This document shows positions 33,421-48,020 of a stretch of DNA of 64,000 bases, one piece after another; within the stretch, counting starts at the first letter, position 1; each line of letters starts with the position of its first letter. The notes under the pieces were generated by a model. That model searched no databases, was not told the DNA's origin, and was given only the letters and a program-made list of their open reading frames with translations. This DNA comes from Entonaema liquescens. Lineage: Eukaryota > Ascomycota > Sordariomycetes > Xylariales > Xylariaceae. The stretch spans positions 412,001-476,000 of the forward strand of contig CADCSX010000005.1 in the NCBI GenBank assembly GCA_902805475.1. The letters are read 5' to 3'. A program made the translations under genes and the position numbers.

Positions 33421-34811
33421 CTTAATAATAAAACTTTTATCAAAAATATTAAAAATCATAATTAAAACAAATCCATAAATTATTATTTTATTAAAATAAA
33501 TTTATAAAAAATTATTTTTTTTAATTATTTTATATAATAAAAAAGCATTTTTATGTATAATATATGTAATTATATATTACATTAATATATTTTTAAAATT
33601 ATTAAAAAAATTATATAAAAAAATAATATAAAAATACCATTTATTAAAATATAATAACTTATATTAAATTAATTTAATAAAAAAATTATATAAAATAATT
33701 AATAATTATTTAACATTTTAATATATAATTAAAAAAAAAACAAAATATTATAAATAAAAAAAAATTAATTATAAAAATGGTAAATTTATTAAACATAATT
33801 AATTTTTATATAATTAAATATAAATTATATATTAAAGAAAATAAAAATATTTTATATTACGGAAAATTCATTAATGATATTTTATATATAATAATAAATG
33901 ATATAATAAAATTAATATTATAAAAAATAAAAAAAATTATAAAAATAATATTAAATTTTATATATATATAAAAAATAAAAATAAATATTATATTTTTAAA
34001 TATTAAATTATTTATTATTAAATAAAATATTTAATTTAAATTATATTGTAAATTATTAAACCATTTTAAATATATTTTATAATTTGTAATATATTTTAAA
34101 TAAATAAAAAAAAACATTTATTAAAAAATTTAAAAAAATAATAAAATTATTTTTTATATAAAAAATATATTATTATTTAATAAAAGATTTTAAATAAATT
34201 TATTTTTAAAAGTATTATTTTTATAAATTATTAAATTATTATGTTTTAAAAAATGTTTTTAAACGGTAAAAATATTATTATAATGAAAAAAAAATATAAA
34301 AAAATATAATTAATTTATTTTTAATTTTAAAATTGAAAATAAATTTAATATAAAATAATATAAATATTTTAGAAATATTTAAATAAATATGGAATATATA
34401 TAATTTTATAAGAAATAAAATATTAAAATATTTTATATAAAATAATAAATTAATATTATTTAAAAAAAAATAAAAAATATAATAAATTTTTATTATATTT
34501 TAAAAATTAAAATTATTAAATTTTTTTAATTTTTTAAAAAAGTAAATATTAATTTATAATTAATATAAAATTTATTTTTTAATTAAAATAATAAAAGATT
34601 TATTATTAAAATTTTAATAAAATTAATAATATAAAATATTTTTAATTTTTAAAAAATTAACGATATTAATAATAATAATTAAATTTTAAAAAAACTTTTT
34701 TATAAAAATAATAAATATTATAAATTAAAGTTTAAATATTTATTTATAAAAATTTTTTTTCTTTTTCGCGTTTTTTTTAACTTTTCGGAAAAGTTTTTAA
34801 AAAATATAAGT

Positions 34812-35729
34812 GATGTTATTTATAAATTACTTTATTAACTTTTCCACGTAAATTATTTTACCGAACGGTTGTAAGTGATTGACACGTTAAATTGACTAGT
34901 AATTACCAGTAAAATGACATGCCATTATTTAAACTTTAAAGAAACTTAAATTTAAAGTTTATTTACTATTTACAAATTAATTTTACTTATTTAAACATTT
35001 AAAAATTCAAGTTTATTAAACGTATTATTAAATGTTTAATTAAGTGTTTAAAAAAAAATTATTTATAAATATTAATATTTAACCGTATTTTGTTTAAAAT
35101 ATAATTAATTTTAAAAATATTTACATTTTTAAACGCGTTTTATTACGGCAATTATATAAATTTATTTATTTTATATTAAAAACGTTATTATCGTATATTA
35201 TTTAATTATAAATATTATTTTTTTTAATTAAAACGTAGTTATTTGCAAATTAAATTTTTTTATTTATAAATTAATTTTCAAACATTTAATAATATTTTTT
35301 TTAAATTACGGTATTATTTAACGAAAATTATATTTTTAAATTATTTATTTTACAAAAACTTAAACAATATAAATCATTTTTATTAAAAACGTTAAATTGT
35401 TAAAATATTATTATTTAAATAATTTTATTTATAAATTAATTAAAGTTATTCGTAAATTGATTTTTTTTATTTATGAATTGATTATTTTAATTTAAGTAAA
35501 TATAACCGTATTTAATTAAATTTAATATTAATTTATGCGTTTTAAAAAATAAAATTTAAATATATTAATTATTTGAAATTATTTTTTAATATAAATACGA
35601 AACAATTAATTATATAATAATTAAATCAAAATGTTAAAATACGGTAATTTTTAAGTTATTTACGTACAACTGTTTTAATAGGGTAATTTACGTGGAAAAA
35701 TTAACATGGTAATTTATAAATAACATTAT
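34812..35729. mobile_element. Inverted-repeat element family B, copy 1 (about 0.9 kb)
   Basis: The left end (TGATGTTATTTATAAATTAC, then TTTTCCACGTAAATTA at 34840-34855) is repeated in reverse at the right end (TAATTTACGTGGAAAAA at 35684-35700, GTAATTTATAAATAACAT to 35729). The imperfect terminal repeat extends about 70 bp. Related ends occur at 37900-38025 and 43488-43600. The interior has no open frame but keeps more G and C than its surroundings. Confidence 0.7.
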
Positions 35730-36225
35730 TTAAAAATATTATAATTTAAAAATTATTAAATTTTTATAAAAAACATTAAATATTAACAAAAAAATATATA
35801 AATAAGTTAATATATATAAAATATATAATTTTTATATATATAAATTAAAATTAAAATTAATATAAATATAAATAATATATATAATAAAAATAATACCGAT
35901 TAATATTATATATGGGTTTAAAACCCATTTATAATTATTTAATTAATATATTAAATAAATGTATAATATAATAAAAAATGTTTATTAAATAAAAAATTAT
36001 TATTTAAATATTCTAATTAACATTTTATATATGTGAATTACATGTTTTATTATATATTTTTTATAAATATAAAAAATAATACATATTTATATATAAAATA
36101 TATATAATATATAATGTTAATAAATTTTAAAATTATAATAATATAATTATTATTTATAATATTATAAATATTTAAATAAAAAATATAAAATATATAATAA
36201 AAAAATTATTAATTAATATAATGTA

Positions 36226-36440
36226 ATTTACACATTAAATCAAAAATGTAAAATACGTTTTTAATATTAAAATTATATTAATATATAAAAAGTGATTATT
36301 ATTTATTAAAAAATTACTTAATATAACAAAACATATAATTTTTTAAAAAGAAAAACTTTATTTAATTTTAATGTAATTAACTTTTTAAATTTTATTAATT
36401 TTAAAACGGTGCATTTTTCGTTTTTCGGGATATTTTAAAA
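36226..36440 (+). repeat. Repeat family C, copy 2
   Basis: Second copy of the 220-bp repeat at 30738-30960, same strand. It keeps unmutated words near its end (AAAACGGTGCATTTTTCG, TTTTTCGGGATA) where copy 1 has A/T. Confidence 0.6.
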
Positions 36441-37899
36441 ATTTTATTTTTTAAAATAATTTATTATTATATAAAACTTTTAGTTTTTTTAATGAAATTA
36501 TTTTTATAATTAATATTATATAGTTAAAATTTTTTTTTATAATATATTAATTTTAAATTTTTAATATTTTATTAGTTTTTTATTTTAATATTTATTAAAA
36601 AATTTTTAAAATTAATGTATATATTTTATAATTTATTTATTTTAAAAACTTTTATTATAAAAATAAAAAACAATTTAATATTTATAATTTAATTTTTAAA
36701 AGTTTTTTTTAATTTATTTTTATTTTTTTTATTTATAAATTTTTATAATTTTTTAAAATATATTTATAATGGTTTTACTTTGTAATTTATGTATTATTAT
36801 CGTTTTTTATTTTTTTAAAATTTAATTAATTATTTTTTTAATTTTTTTTAATATTTTATAATTATTTTTAAATTTATTAAAAACTTTTTAATAATAATAT
36901 TTTTTATTTTTTATAATAAAACCGCTATTACGTTATTTTAAATTTAATTACTTATAATTACTACGTTTATTTATAATTATTTTATCATTTACAAATTTTA
37001 AAAAATTATAATAATGTTTATTTTTTTTAAAATTTTTATTTTTATATTTTTTATTTTTTTTTTATATTTTTAAATACGATTAATTCAATATATCGTTATT
37101 TTATTTTGATATTTTAAATAATATATAAATATTATATTACTTTACTTATTATTTTAATAATTTACGTTTTTTTTTCATTAATTTCCATTTTATTTTTTTC
37201 GCGTATTAAATTTATTAATATTTGAAATAATATTACAAATAAAAATTCATAAATTTAACGGTTATAAAATATTATTTTATATAAACTTTTAATTAATTAT
37301 TAAGATTTTTAATTAAAATAATAATATTTTATATAAAATTTAATTAATGATATAAATTTATAATTAAATTTTAAAAACTTTCCATTTTTATTTAAGTAAA
37401 TTTTAAAAAATTATAATTAATCATTTACTTTATTACGTAACATTTTAATTTTCCAAAACCAATTTTTGCTTTTTTATTTATAATTAATATAAAAACCAAT
37501 AATTTTAAAAAATTTTTTAAAACATTAATTATAAATTAAATCGATTTAAATGGATAAAATATTACCGTTTTTATTATTACGTGTATTAAAATTATTATAA
37601 TAAATAAAATTAAAATAATTTTCTTTAAAATAATTTTATAATATAATTTTAAAAAGTTTAATAATAATAAATAACATTTAATACTTATTAAAAAATTTTA
37701 AAATTTAATTAACAAACAATTAATTATTATTTAAAAATTTAATAAATTTAATTGTTGAAAATAAATTAATTAAAATCATTATAATTATTTTAAATATTAA
37801 AACGCGTTATTTTATTAATATTAAAATTAAATATTAAAATTAAAATTATAAATAAATTTTGAATTAATTAAAACTTTAAAAATTATATAAATTTAAATA

Positions 37900-38025
37900 A
37901 TAACATATTATTTTATTAATAATTATTAATTAATTTAATATATCAATCATTTATAATTATTTAATAAAATAATTTACGTGGAAAAATAAATAAAATAATT
38001 TATAAATAACATTATTTATTATTAT
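37900..38025. mobile_element. Inverted-repeat family B, isolated terminus
   Basis: The reverse complement of this stretch follows the left end of the 34812 element for about 120 bp, including the TTTTCCACGTAAATTA motif (37971-37986 in reverse) and the TTATTTATAAATTA start. Its partner end was not found with confidence. Confidence 0.6.
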
Positions 38026-38069
38026 TATATTTATATATTTAATTGATTATAATTAAAATAATATTAATA

Positions 38070-38260
38070 TTGTTTTATATAAATTCTTAAATAAAAATAT
38101 TATTTTATTGAAAGTTTTTTAATTTATTTTTATTTATATTTAATTTTTATTATATATTTATATTATATATTATTATATTTTATTAAAACTTTATTATTTT
38201 AATAAATTAAAAAATATATATAATTATACGAAATTTTTTTTATTATTTTTATATTTTTTT
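38070..38260 (+). repeat. Repeat family A, partial heavily mutated copy
   Basis: Matches about 25280-25440 of copy 1 (TTTTTAATTTATTTTTATTTA, then TTATATATTATTATATTTTA, then AATAAATTAAA). No G/C remains where the 47.7-kb copy has GC-rich sequence. Confidence 0.5.
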
Positions 38261-41065
38261 TTTAATTTATTATTAATTATTATATTTTATTATTAAATCT
38301 TTATTATAAAAAAATAATTAATGAATTATTATATATTTAAAAATTAATATATTTTTATTTTATTTAATTTTTAATTAAAAAATAAGTAATTTATTAAATT
38401 ATTAATTAAATATTAAATGTAATATTTTAACAAAAAATTTAAAATAAAAAGTAAAAAGTAATTATTATAATTATATTTAATAATTTATAATATGCTTTTT
38501 TTTAAATATATATATTTTTTATAAAAAATTTAAATATTTATTATTTAAAAAATTAATAATGATAATAATGATAATAATTTTTATTATATTAAATAAAAAG
38601 TTTATTTTTTTAATAAAAAATTTATAATGTTAAAATTTTAATTTTAATTTTATAAATATAATTAATTTTAATATATTAATAATTTTGAATATATTAATTA
38701 TTTTTAATATATTAATTTTTATTAAAAAAATTAATATAATATTTTAAATTTAAAATAATATTTTTAACATTTTTACATTTTTAATTAAATATTTATTATA
38801 ATTTGGAAAACGATATATAATATAAATTAATACGAATAAATAAAAATTCTATTTAAATTAATAAATAATTTCAATTTAAAATAATTAATAAATACATATA
38901 AATTTTATAAATTTTTTAATATAACGTATATTTATATATTATTTTAAAGTTTATTTAAATAATAACGTAATTATTTATATAATTTAAAACAAAATAATAT
39001 TTATAAAAAATAATTTCATTATAAAATATATTTAATTTATTATAAAAAAAACTTATTTTACATTAAATTATACATTATATAATTATTAAAAAATTATTAA
39101 TTAAAATCTTTATTATAAAAATGAATAAAATAATTAATAATTAAAAAATTAATATATTAATTAATTATAAAATCATTATTATTAATAAAAAATCTATTAA
39201 AATTAAAATAATTTATTTTAATACATTTAAATTATATAATTCCTCGTGTTATATTTTCTCGTTATATTTTTTTTAAATTAATCATTAATTAAATAACATA
39301 AATAACCATGTAATTTAAAATAAATTAATTTAATATCGATTTAAACGGTAATTAATATATATTTTAATAAATTTAATAACATATTTTAATTATTACATAA
39401 ATAAAAATTTATTTAAATAAAATAATTATTAATGTTGTAATTAAATTAATACGATTAAATTAAAAGTAAAACTCGGTCGTAACGCGTTTAATTATAATAA
39501 ATATGATATTTTAATAAAATATTATAATATATTAAATATTACGATATTATAATGTAACGTTTTATAAATATATAAAAAATTTTTTTTTTTAAAAAATTAT
39601 TATATTAATTTCAAATAATAAAATAAAAAATATTTTAAATGTTAACATTATTATTACGTATTTGTATAATAATAATGTTTTAAAAATTTTAATAAATGTT
39701 AAAACGTGTTTTTTAATATCGAAAATTATAATATTATAACGTAAAATTTTATAAACGTATAAAAAAACAAAAAAATTTAAAAAATACAATATTAATTTTA
39801 AATGATAAAAGGAAATTTATTTTTAACGTTATTATTAATTTCTTATTATATAATTACTATTTAAATTCTTTATAAATTATTAAATTTTTATAATTTATAA
39901 ATATAAACATACGGATTAACAATTCGTAACAACTTAATTATAAAATTTAAACCCATTAAAATAAAAAATAATAATTCTTTTTAAATAAATTAATATATTT
40001 TTAATTAATAAAAATATTTTATTTATTAATTTAATATAATAAAACATATAATTATATAATAATAAATTGTTTATATTTAACGTAAACTAATATTTTATTT
40101 ATTAATATATTATAATATAATAATTATTTAAAAAATAATTTTTATAATAATTTATAACGTAATAAATTAAAATTGAAAATTATTTAAAATTTATAATTTA
40201 AAAATATTTAAATAAACAGTAATTTATAATTATATATTATAAAATTATCTTTAAAATTATAAATGAATTTAAAAGTGATTTTTAAGATAATTAATAAATT
40301 TGTAATAAATATATAAAACAATTTTGAATTTAATAAATTTAAAATATATAATTTAAAAAGTTTTTATTTAAATTTTAATAAATCTTTTAACGAAAGAAAT
40401 ATCATTTTATATTAAAATAAAAATTATTTTAAAATAAAATATTTTTTTATTAATATCATTTAATGAAGAAAAATAAATTAAATATAAATTAAATTAATTA
40501 TTATAAAAATATCATAATATAATGGTATATGGTTAAATTAATTAAAGATATGTAAAATTAAATAATATTTAATAATAAGTTTTATTTTTAATAAATGTTT
40601 TAAAACTTTAAAATAAATTTTAATAAAATATAAAAAAAAACATTACAATTTTAAATATATTAAAAAAATCATTTTAAAAAAGTTCTAATATAATATAAGT
40701 ATAAATATAATGTAAATTTAAAAATATAATAAATATAATAAATTTATAATATTTTAAATTTTAAGTTTTCATATAATATATTAATTTTTAATAAAATATA
40801 AATTATTAATAAATATATTAAGAATTTATAAAAATAAATAAAATCATAACAATTTACATTATTAATGATTAAAAACAAAAATTTAATAAAAAATATTATA
40901 AATATATTTTTAATTAATAAAGTAAAAATATTAATATATTATATTTTTTTAAATGAAAAGTCAATTTTAAATTATATATTTATATTTGAAAAACGAATTA
41001 TGATTAAAAATGAAATAAAAGAAACCAATAATTTTTAATAATATAAATATAATAAATATAAAAAT

Positions 41066-41163
41066 AAATATTATAATGAATATTATAATAAATATTATAA
41101 TAAATATTATAATAAATATTATAATAAATATTATAATAAATATTATAATAAATATTATAATAA
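41066..41163. repeat. 12-bp tandem repeat (AATAAATATTAT)
   Basis: About eight head-to-tail copies of a 12-bp A/T unit, nearly perfect in the second half. Probably slippage in low-complexity sequence. Confidence 0.85.
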
Positions 41164-41884
41164 TTAAAAGATAATATAATAATAATTATAAAAAATATAA
41201 TTTTAATAATAAATATTATAAAATATATAAATTAAATAATTATTATTAAAAATATAATTTTAATTATAATTAATATAATTTTTATAAATAAAATTATTAT
41301 AATTATTTTAATAATTATTTTAAAAATTAATGAAATTAATGTTAAAAATAAAGTTTAATAAATGTAATAGTAAATTTTATATAAAAATAAAATATTATTA
41401 TAAAAAAGTAATTTAATTATAAAAAATAAAAAGTTTAATTAAAAATTAAAAATTAATTTTCATTTAAATAATAATTAAATAATAAATTGAAAAAAATATA
41501 ATTATTTATCATATATAAATAATAATAAAAAATTTAATATAGAATTAAATTATTTCAAATATATATATATATATAGATAATTATATATTATTTAAATTTA
41601 AAAATAGTAAATTTAAATATATATAATAAATAAATAAAAAATAAAACTTTATTATTAAAATTAATGAAATAAAAATAATTAATGTTTATATAAAATAAAT
41701 TAATATAATAAATAAAAAAAACTTAAATTTATTTATATAAAATTAAAATTATTATATAATAAAAATAAATTATAAAAATATTATTTATTAAAAATTAATA
41801 TAATTAATATTTTATTTATTTATTATTTTTACGCTATTGTACTTGGATATAATTACATTTTTGTTTATAATAAAGTATTATTAA

Positions 41885-42320
41885 TGTTTTTATTAAATAA
41901 ATAAATTTAAATAAAAACTATATTTATATTAAAGTAAATTTATTTATTTTAATTTTTTTTATATTACGTTTATAATTTATTATTTTATCATTGTTTTTAT
42001 TTATATAAGGTAAATATTATTAATTAATTTTATAGTTTTTTTAATTATAAATTATTATTTTTTAATTAAATTATAAGATTTAAATATTATATTATAAGTT
42101 TTTAATTAAATTATCATTAATTAAAAAAGTTTTAAAATAATATTTTTGTTAATAATGTTATAAGTTTTGTTAAGTATATTTTTATATATATTTTTTCGAA
42201 TTGTTAGCTTTTTTTAATTTGGTAATATTTAAAGTAATAACATTTTAAAATATATTTTTAACTTTTTTAAAATAAAGTTTTTTAATATTTGTATAAAGAA
42301 AAAGTTTTTTGGGTTTTTAT
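41885..42320 (+). repeat. Repeat family E, copy 1
   Basis: Pairs with the reverse complement of about 58920-59345. Shared stretches include TTTTAAAATA-type tracts, a TTTGGTAATATTTAAA word, TTTTTAACTTTTTTA and AAAGTTTTTTAATATTT. The two copies differ by scattered transitions. Confidence 0.55.
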
Positions 42321-43487
42321 ATAATGAATAAAGTTATAATTATAAATTAAATTTTTAATAACATTAATATATAAATATATTAATATAATTTATAATTTAA
42401 ATTATTATTAAAAATAAAATTTTATAAAAAATAAATATATATTAATTATTTAAAAATAATTAAAAAATTTTTAAAATAAATTTAAAATTTAATTTTTTAA
42501 TAAATAAAATATATTTTTAATAATATAAAAAAAATAAATATCATATATATATATTTATTAATAATATAATATAATAAATCTTATAATTAACATAAATAAT
42601 TATTAATATATTATTTATTTATTAATTATATAATTTTAATTATATTAACGAATAAAATTATTTATTTTATATTATTTTCTTTCATTTTTTAATAATATAA
42701 TGTTATTATAATATTTAAAAAATTATAATTTTATGTATATTTTAAAATTTATTTTAAATTTTAAATATTAATTTTAATATTTAATAAAATAGAAATTTAA
42801 TAAAATTAAATTAAGAAAATATAAAAATTTAATTAATAATTTTATTAATTAATTATAAAATTAAATTATATAATATAAATTATAAAGATTTTATAATAAT
42901 ATAATAATTCATATATTAACATAAAATTAAATTATTTTTGAAAATATATATAAAATTTCTTTTATAAAATTTGTAAACAATTATATTTTTATATATTTTT
43001 TAAATTAAAATTATAAAATTATTTTTTATTTTTTATTTTTAATAATTATATATATTTATAATATTTTTTTTTATTTACAGGTTTTATAAAATTATTTATA
43101 AAATTCTTTTTACTAATAATTTTCTTTATTACAATATATTTATTTTTAATTTTTTATTTTATATTAATAAATTTTTTTTTATTTTTTTTTAATAATTTAT
43201 TATTATCTTTTTTATTTATATAATTATTATAATATTATTAAATAATAATATAATTAATTTTTAAAATATAAATTTTAATTTTTTTTTAAAAAATTAAATA
43301 TTTACGTTATATTTATTACCGTTAAAATTAACATAATATATATAAATTTTTTTTAAGTTTTTTATAATAATTATCATACAAATACATTAATTAATAAAGA
43401 ATATATATTTAATCGTAAATTTATTAATAATTAAATTTAAAACGTAATTATTATTAATTCTATTATATAATTTTAATTTTTTATAAA

Positions 43488-44245
43488 AAATAATGTTATT
43501 TTAAAATTACTTTATTAAGTTTATAATATAAATTATTTTACCGAACATTTATAAATAATTAACAATTAAAATTATTAATAAAATGATATAACTTTATAAT
43601 TTTTTTAAATTTTACAATATAAATAATAAAAAATAAACATTATTAAAACATTACGTTTTTATTTTTTTATATTAAAAAAAAAATAATAGTAAATATTATA
43701 AATAACATTAAATTTTATTTTAAATTTATATTTATATAAGAAATTAATTATATTTAAATATTTAACGTCGTTAATAATATACGTGGCATTATTATATTAT
43801 TTAATAATATTTTATTTAATTTATATAATATAATTACGAAAATGATGTTATTAAACGCATTTAATTACATTAATGAAATTTATGTAAATAACTTTTATTA
43901 AAAACATTAATATTACGAAAAAGTAATATAAAAATATTTTATTTATAAATTATTCATTTTTATTTATATATTATTACTTTTAAAATAATTTTACGAAATA
44001 TAATCGTATTTCTTTAACGTTAATATTAATCAATTAATTAAAATTTAAATAATGAAATCATTTTAAATTATATTTAAATATTTATTATTATAATTAAAAA
44101 ATATTAAATTTAATTTAAAATAATAAAGTAAATTTGTAAAAGTGTTAATTTACAATAATATTTATACGTAATTATTAATAATTATAATTTTAAATTATTT
44201 ATATTATAAATTTTATAAAGTATTTTTAAAATAACATCATTTATT
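43488..44245. mobile_element. Inverted-repeat family B, copy 2 (about 0.75 kb)
   Basis: The left end (AATGTTATTTTAAAATTACTTTATTAAG, then TTTTACCGAAC) follows the 34812 element's left end for about 110 bp. The right end (ATAAAGTATTTTTAAAATAACATCATT) reads back as its reverse complement. More heavily RIPped than copy 1. Confidence 0.55.
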
Positions 44246-44469
44246 ATAAATATAATATAAATAATTTTTTTTAAACGTTTAATATTATATACATTTCTTC
44301 GTTAAATTTTAAATATTTTATGATTTTTTTAATTTTTATTAAATATTTAGAAAAAAAATTACGTATAAAATAAACTTATATAAACGTTATAAAATTAATA
44401 TTAAATTTTATAACGCACGTAAAAAAATTAACTTTATTAATAAATAAAACATGTTTAAATATTTTAATA

Positions 44470-44640
44470 ATGTTAAACGTAATTTAACATATATTTGTAA
44501 AATTAAAGTTTAATATAAAGTTTAATATATAATTATTAATTACAATTTAATAAATTTTTAATTTGTTAAATTTTAAGAAAATCAACTTCATTTTCATTTT
44601 GCAAAATTGCCTTACAAATAATATTAATTTATTATTTATT
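44470..44640 (-). repeat. Repeat family D, copy 1
   Basis: The reverse complement aligns with 62735-62885 and, more mutated, with 60400-60535. It contains a TTTTGCAAAAT word, a GATTTTCTTAAAATTTAACAA-like stretch and the paired TTAAATT(T) arms. Confidence 0.6.
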
Positions 44641-47524
44641 AAAGTCTTTTAATAATAAATCTTTTTATTTTTTTTAACTCGAAAAAAAATAAAATTAATT
44701 TACTTTCGTTAAATATTATAAATTATAAAACTTTTTCAATATGTTATTATTAATTACAACGTATATTTTTAATAAATAATAATTGTATATTTATACTTTA
44801 AAATATTAATTAACGTTTTTAAATTTTATAATAAATATATTTTCGCGGAATTATTAAGTTAAATTATATAATTATTTAAAACTTCAATCGAATATAATAA
44901 AATTATTAATTTAAAAAATTATTAAATTCTTTATTTCATTATTTATATAAATAATTTATATTTTAATTTTTTAAATATATAATATATTTTTCTTTATTAC
45001 GTAATTTTGAATTATTTTAATTCGTATAATAAATTTATTAATTAAATAATTACTTTTTTCAAATATTTATATAGAAATATTTTTTAATAATAAAAAAAAA
45101 TATAAAAATACTTTTTTATAAATCTTTATTAAAATAAATAATTATAAAGTTAATTTATAATATATAAAAATTTAAATTAATAATTAACGTTATTAAAATA
45201 TATTATAAAGTAATTTTAATTATTATAATTATTATTTTATTATAATTAATATTTTTTTATTACATGAATTTTCGGGCGTAAATATATTTTTTTAAATTGA
45301 TTTAAAAATTTTAATAATAAAATTCTTTTTTAATATTTATTTAAAATTTATTTGATAATTATAAAAAAAATTTTTAATTAAATAAATTTAAACGTATTTT
45401 ATTTAAAAAATTTCTATTTCTTTATAAAAATAGTTTTAAATTATTATTTTTATTTATTTTTTATTATTACTTTTTTAATATAAATTTATTTCTATTAATT
45501 TAAAATAATTTATTTATATATATAAAATAAGTTAAATTTCTTTAATTTAAATTATTTATTTACGTTAATTTTATATTTTATAATAAATTATTTATAATTT
45601 ACGTGTTAAAATAAATAATAATTTTCATATTATTATTATTTAATACGTTTTTGTAATTAAAAGTTATTATAAAGAAATATTTTATTTTATTTAATATTTT
45701 TTAAATTTTTTATATATACATTTAACTTAATTTAATTTATTGTTTATTACATTTTTATTAATAATATTATTATTTTTATTTTTTATATTCATTTTTAACA
45801 TTTTTATAATTCTTTATATGAAAAACGTTTTTATATATAATTTAAAAATGATTTTGTAATATTTTTTAAATTTAAAAATATATTATTGTCTTAAATATAT
45901 TTATAGAAAATAATATATAATATAATAAAAAAGTTTTTTTTTTTGATTAATTATATTGTAAAATTATATTATTTAATATATTTTAAAAAAATAATTTTAA
46001 CGTTTTTAATACTTAATTTTTTAATTGCTATAAATTAATAATTCGAATTAATATAAATAATATAATAGTTTTTAAATATTTAAAAATAAACATTATTAAA
46101 TTTATAGTTTTTTATAAATTTAATAAATTTCTTTATCAATATATTTATTTTATTTAAAACGTAAATTATTATTTTAAATATATAATTTTAAAAATTAATA
46201 AATTTCTTTATTTTAATATATATAATACGTATTTTATTTTATAAAATATATATATATATATATATTTACCACGTTATTTTAATATTAATTATATAGTAAT
46301 AATTAAATTAAATTAATATTTTTATTATAATAAAAATCTTTTAATTGATTTATTTAGAATTTTCGTTCGTTATTAATTTATAAAATTTTAATTCGTTTTC
46401 GTAAACCGTTATTTTAATTAAATAAAATTTAAAATATTTTAAATAATTAAATTAAATATCCCATTAAAATTATAATTATTTTATTTTGAATTTTATATAT
46501 TATAAATTTTTATTATAAATTTTCATTATTTATAATTATTATAAAATGTTTTTTTTTTTCGATTAAAACAAGTTATAAAATTTTTAAATTCTATTACGTT
46601 ATTTTTCCCAAATATAAAATTTATTTTTAAAGTTTTTTTAAAAATATTTTTATAATTTTTATTTAATTATAAATAAAATAAAATAAATTTTTAATTATTT
46701 TTTTATTAACGTTGATATTTATAAATTTATTAATAATCCTTTTTAATTTATTTATATTAAAATAATATAATTTTTTATTTTATAAAATTAATTTATTTTT
46801 TATTTCGTTAATAAATTTTAATAATATTTTAAATATATTTAATATTTTTAAATAATTTTAATATTTTTAAATAATTTTAACTGTTAATATTTATATTTTT
46901 TTATAATACATATTTTTATTATTAAAATAATATAAATTTTAATGTTAATTTATTATATTATTATAAATAAAATATTTATTTATGAATATTTATAATCATA
47001 AAAATTATTTTAATAATATTATATACGTAATAATTATTTATTTAATTATTTACTTAACATAAAAACTTTTTTAAAAATATTTTAATAAAAGAATTTTAAA
47101 TTAAAAAAAATATATTTTAATATTATTATTATAACATTTTTATTTAATTTTTATAATTAATATTTTATTATTTTTATATTTGTTATTAATATAAATTTGT
47201 TTTTAATATTTATAACGTAATATTGTAAAAAATTAATAATATTTTATAAATAATAAATTATTATAATATTTAAAAAATCAAAATAATTTTATATTATAAT
47301 TGTAATAACGGTATTATATAAAAATATTAATATTAAAATAATAATAAAAAATTTAATATATAATATATATATTAATTATAATAAATAATAATAATAAATA
47401 ATTTATAAAAAAAATTTAATTATTTTTTATTTAATAATAATTTTAATAAAATTATACTTTTATTATATTTTTAATTTTATTATCATTTTTTATATTTATA
47501 ATATTATTTTTTTTAAAAGTTTTT

Positions 47525-47570
47525 TTAATTTTATTTAATTTTATTTAATTTTATTTAATTTTATTTATTT
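47525..47570. repeat. 10-bp tandem repeat (TTTTATTTAA)
   Basis: Four and a half copies of a 10-bp A/T unit. Simple slippage is the likeliest origin. Confidence 0.8.
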
Positions 47571-47698
47571 ATAAATTTATTTTTAAATTTTTTAATAAAA
47601 TAATAATAAAAAAAACATTAATTTTTTTTAATTTAAATTTAATTTTATATTTATATTTTTTTTTAAATTTAAAAAAGAATTTTGTAAAATAAAATAAA

Positions 47699-47699
<1 letters not shown>

Positions 47700-47734
<35 letters not shown>

Positions 47735-48020
47735 TTTATTCCGTTACGTTTACATATTTAGCCCGTTGCGGTTAAGGCATTGGCGGTGCTTTTTCTTAGT
47801 AAATTTTCGGGTAAGAACCGTGCTTTTGTCGGAGAAAACTTAACCCGCTTCCGTTTGTTTTCACTATTTTCGTTGCACGCCCGTATTATACGTTGTTATA
47901 TCTTATTAAAGTTTCACCACTTTAATAGATTAAATAGTACGTTTAGCCGTACGGGGTTTAAAATAAAATTCATTTTTTTAAAATTTAAAAAAAAGTTTTA
48001 TTTATTAAATTTTTATTAAT
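47700..48020 (+). mobile_element. Repeat family A, copy 2 (least mutated; (ATT)n start)
   Basis: An (ATT)n run (47700-47734) leads into an island of near-normal composition (47741-47962) containing GCCCGTTGCGGTTAAGGCAT and GCCGTACGGGG. The frame from 47780 includes LLKFHHFNRLNSTFSRTG; copy 3 read in the same sense gives LLKFYYFNKLNSTFGRTG and copy 1 LLKFYYFNKLNNTFNR, so all three align without gaps. This is the best available proxy for the ancestral sequence of this end of the element. It loses identity to normal composition after about 47965. Confidence 0.7.

Noticed and set aside
39589..39789. A 66-codon minus-strand frame in the A/T block
   Set aside because: Hydrophobic low-complexity translation typical of T-rich strands; no homologous frame in other copies.
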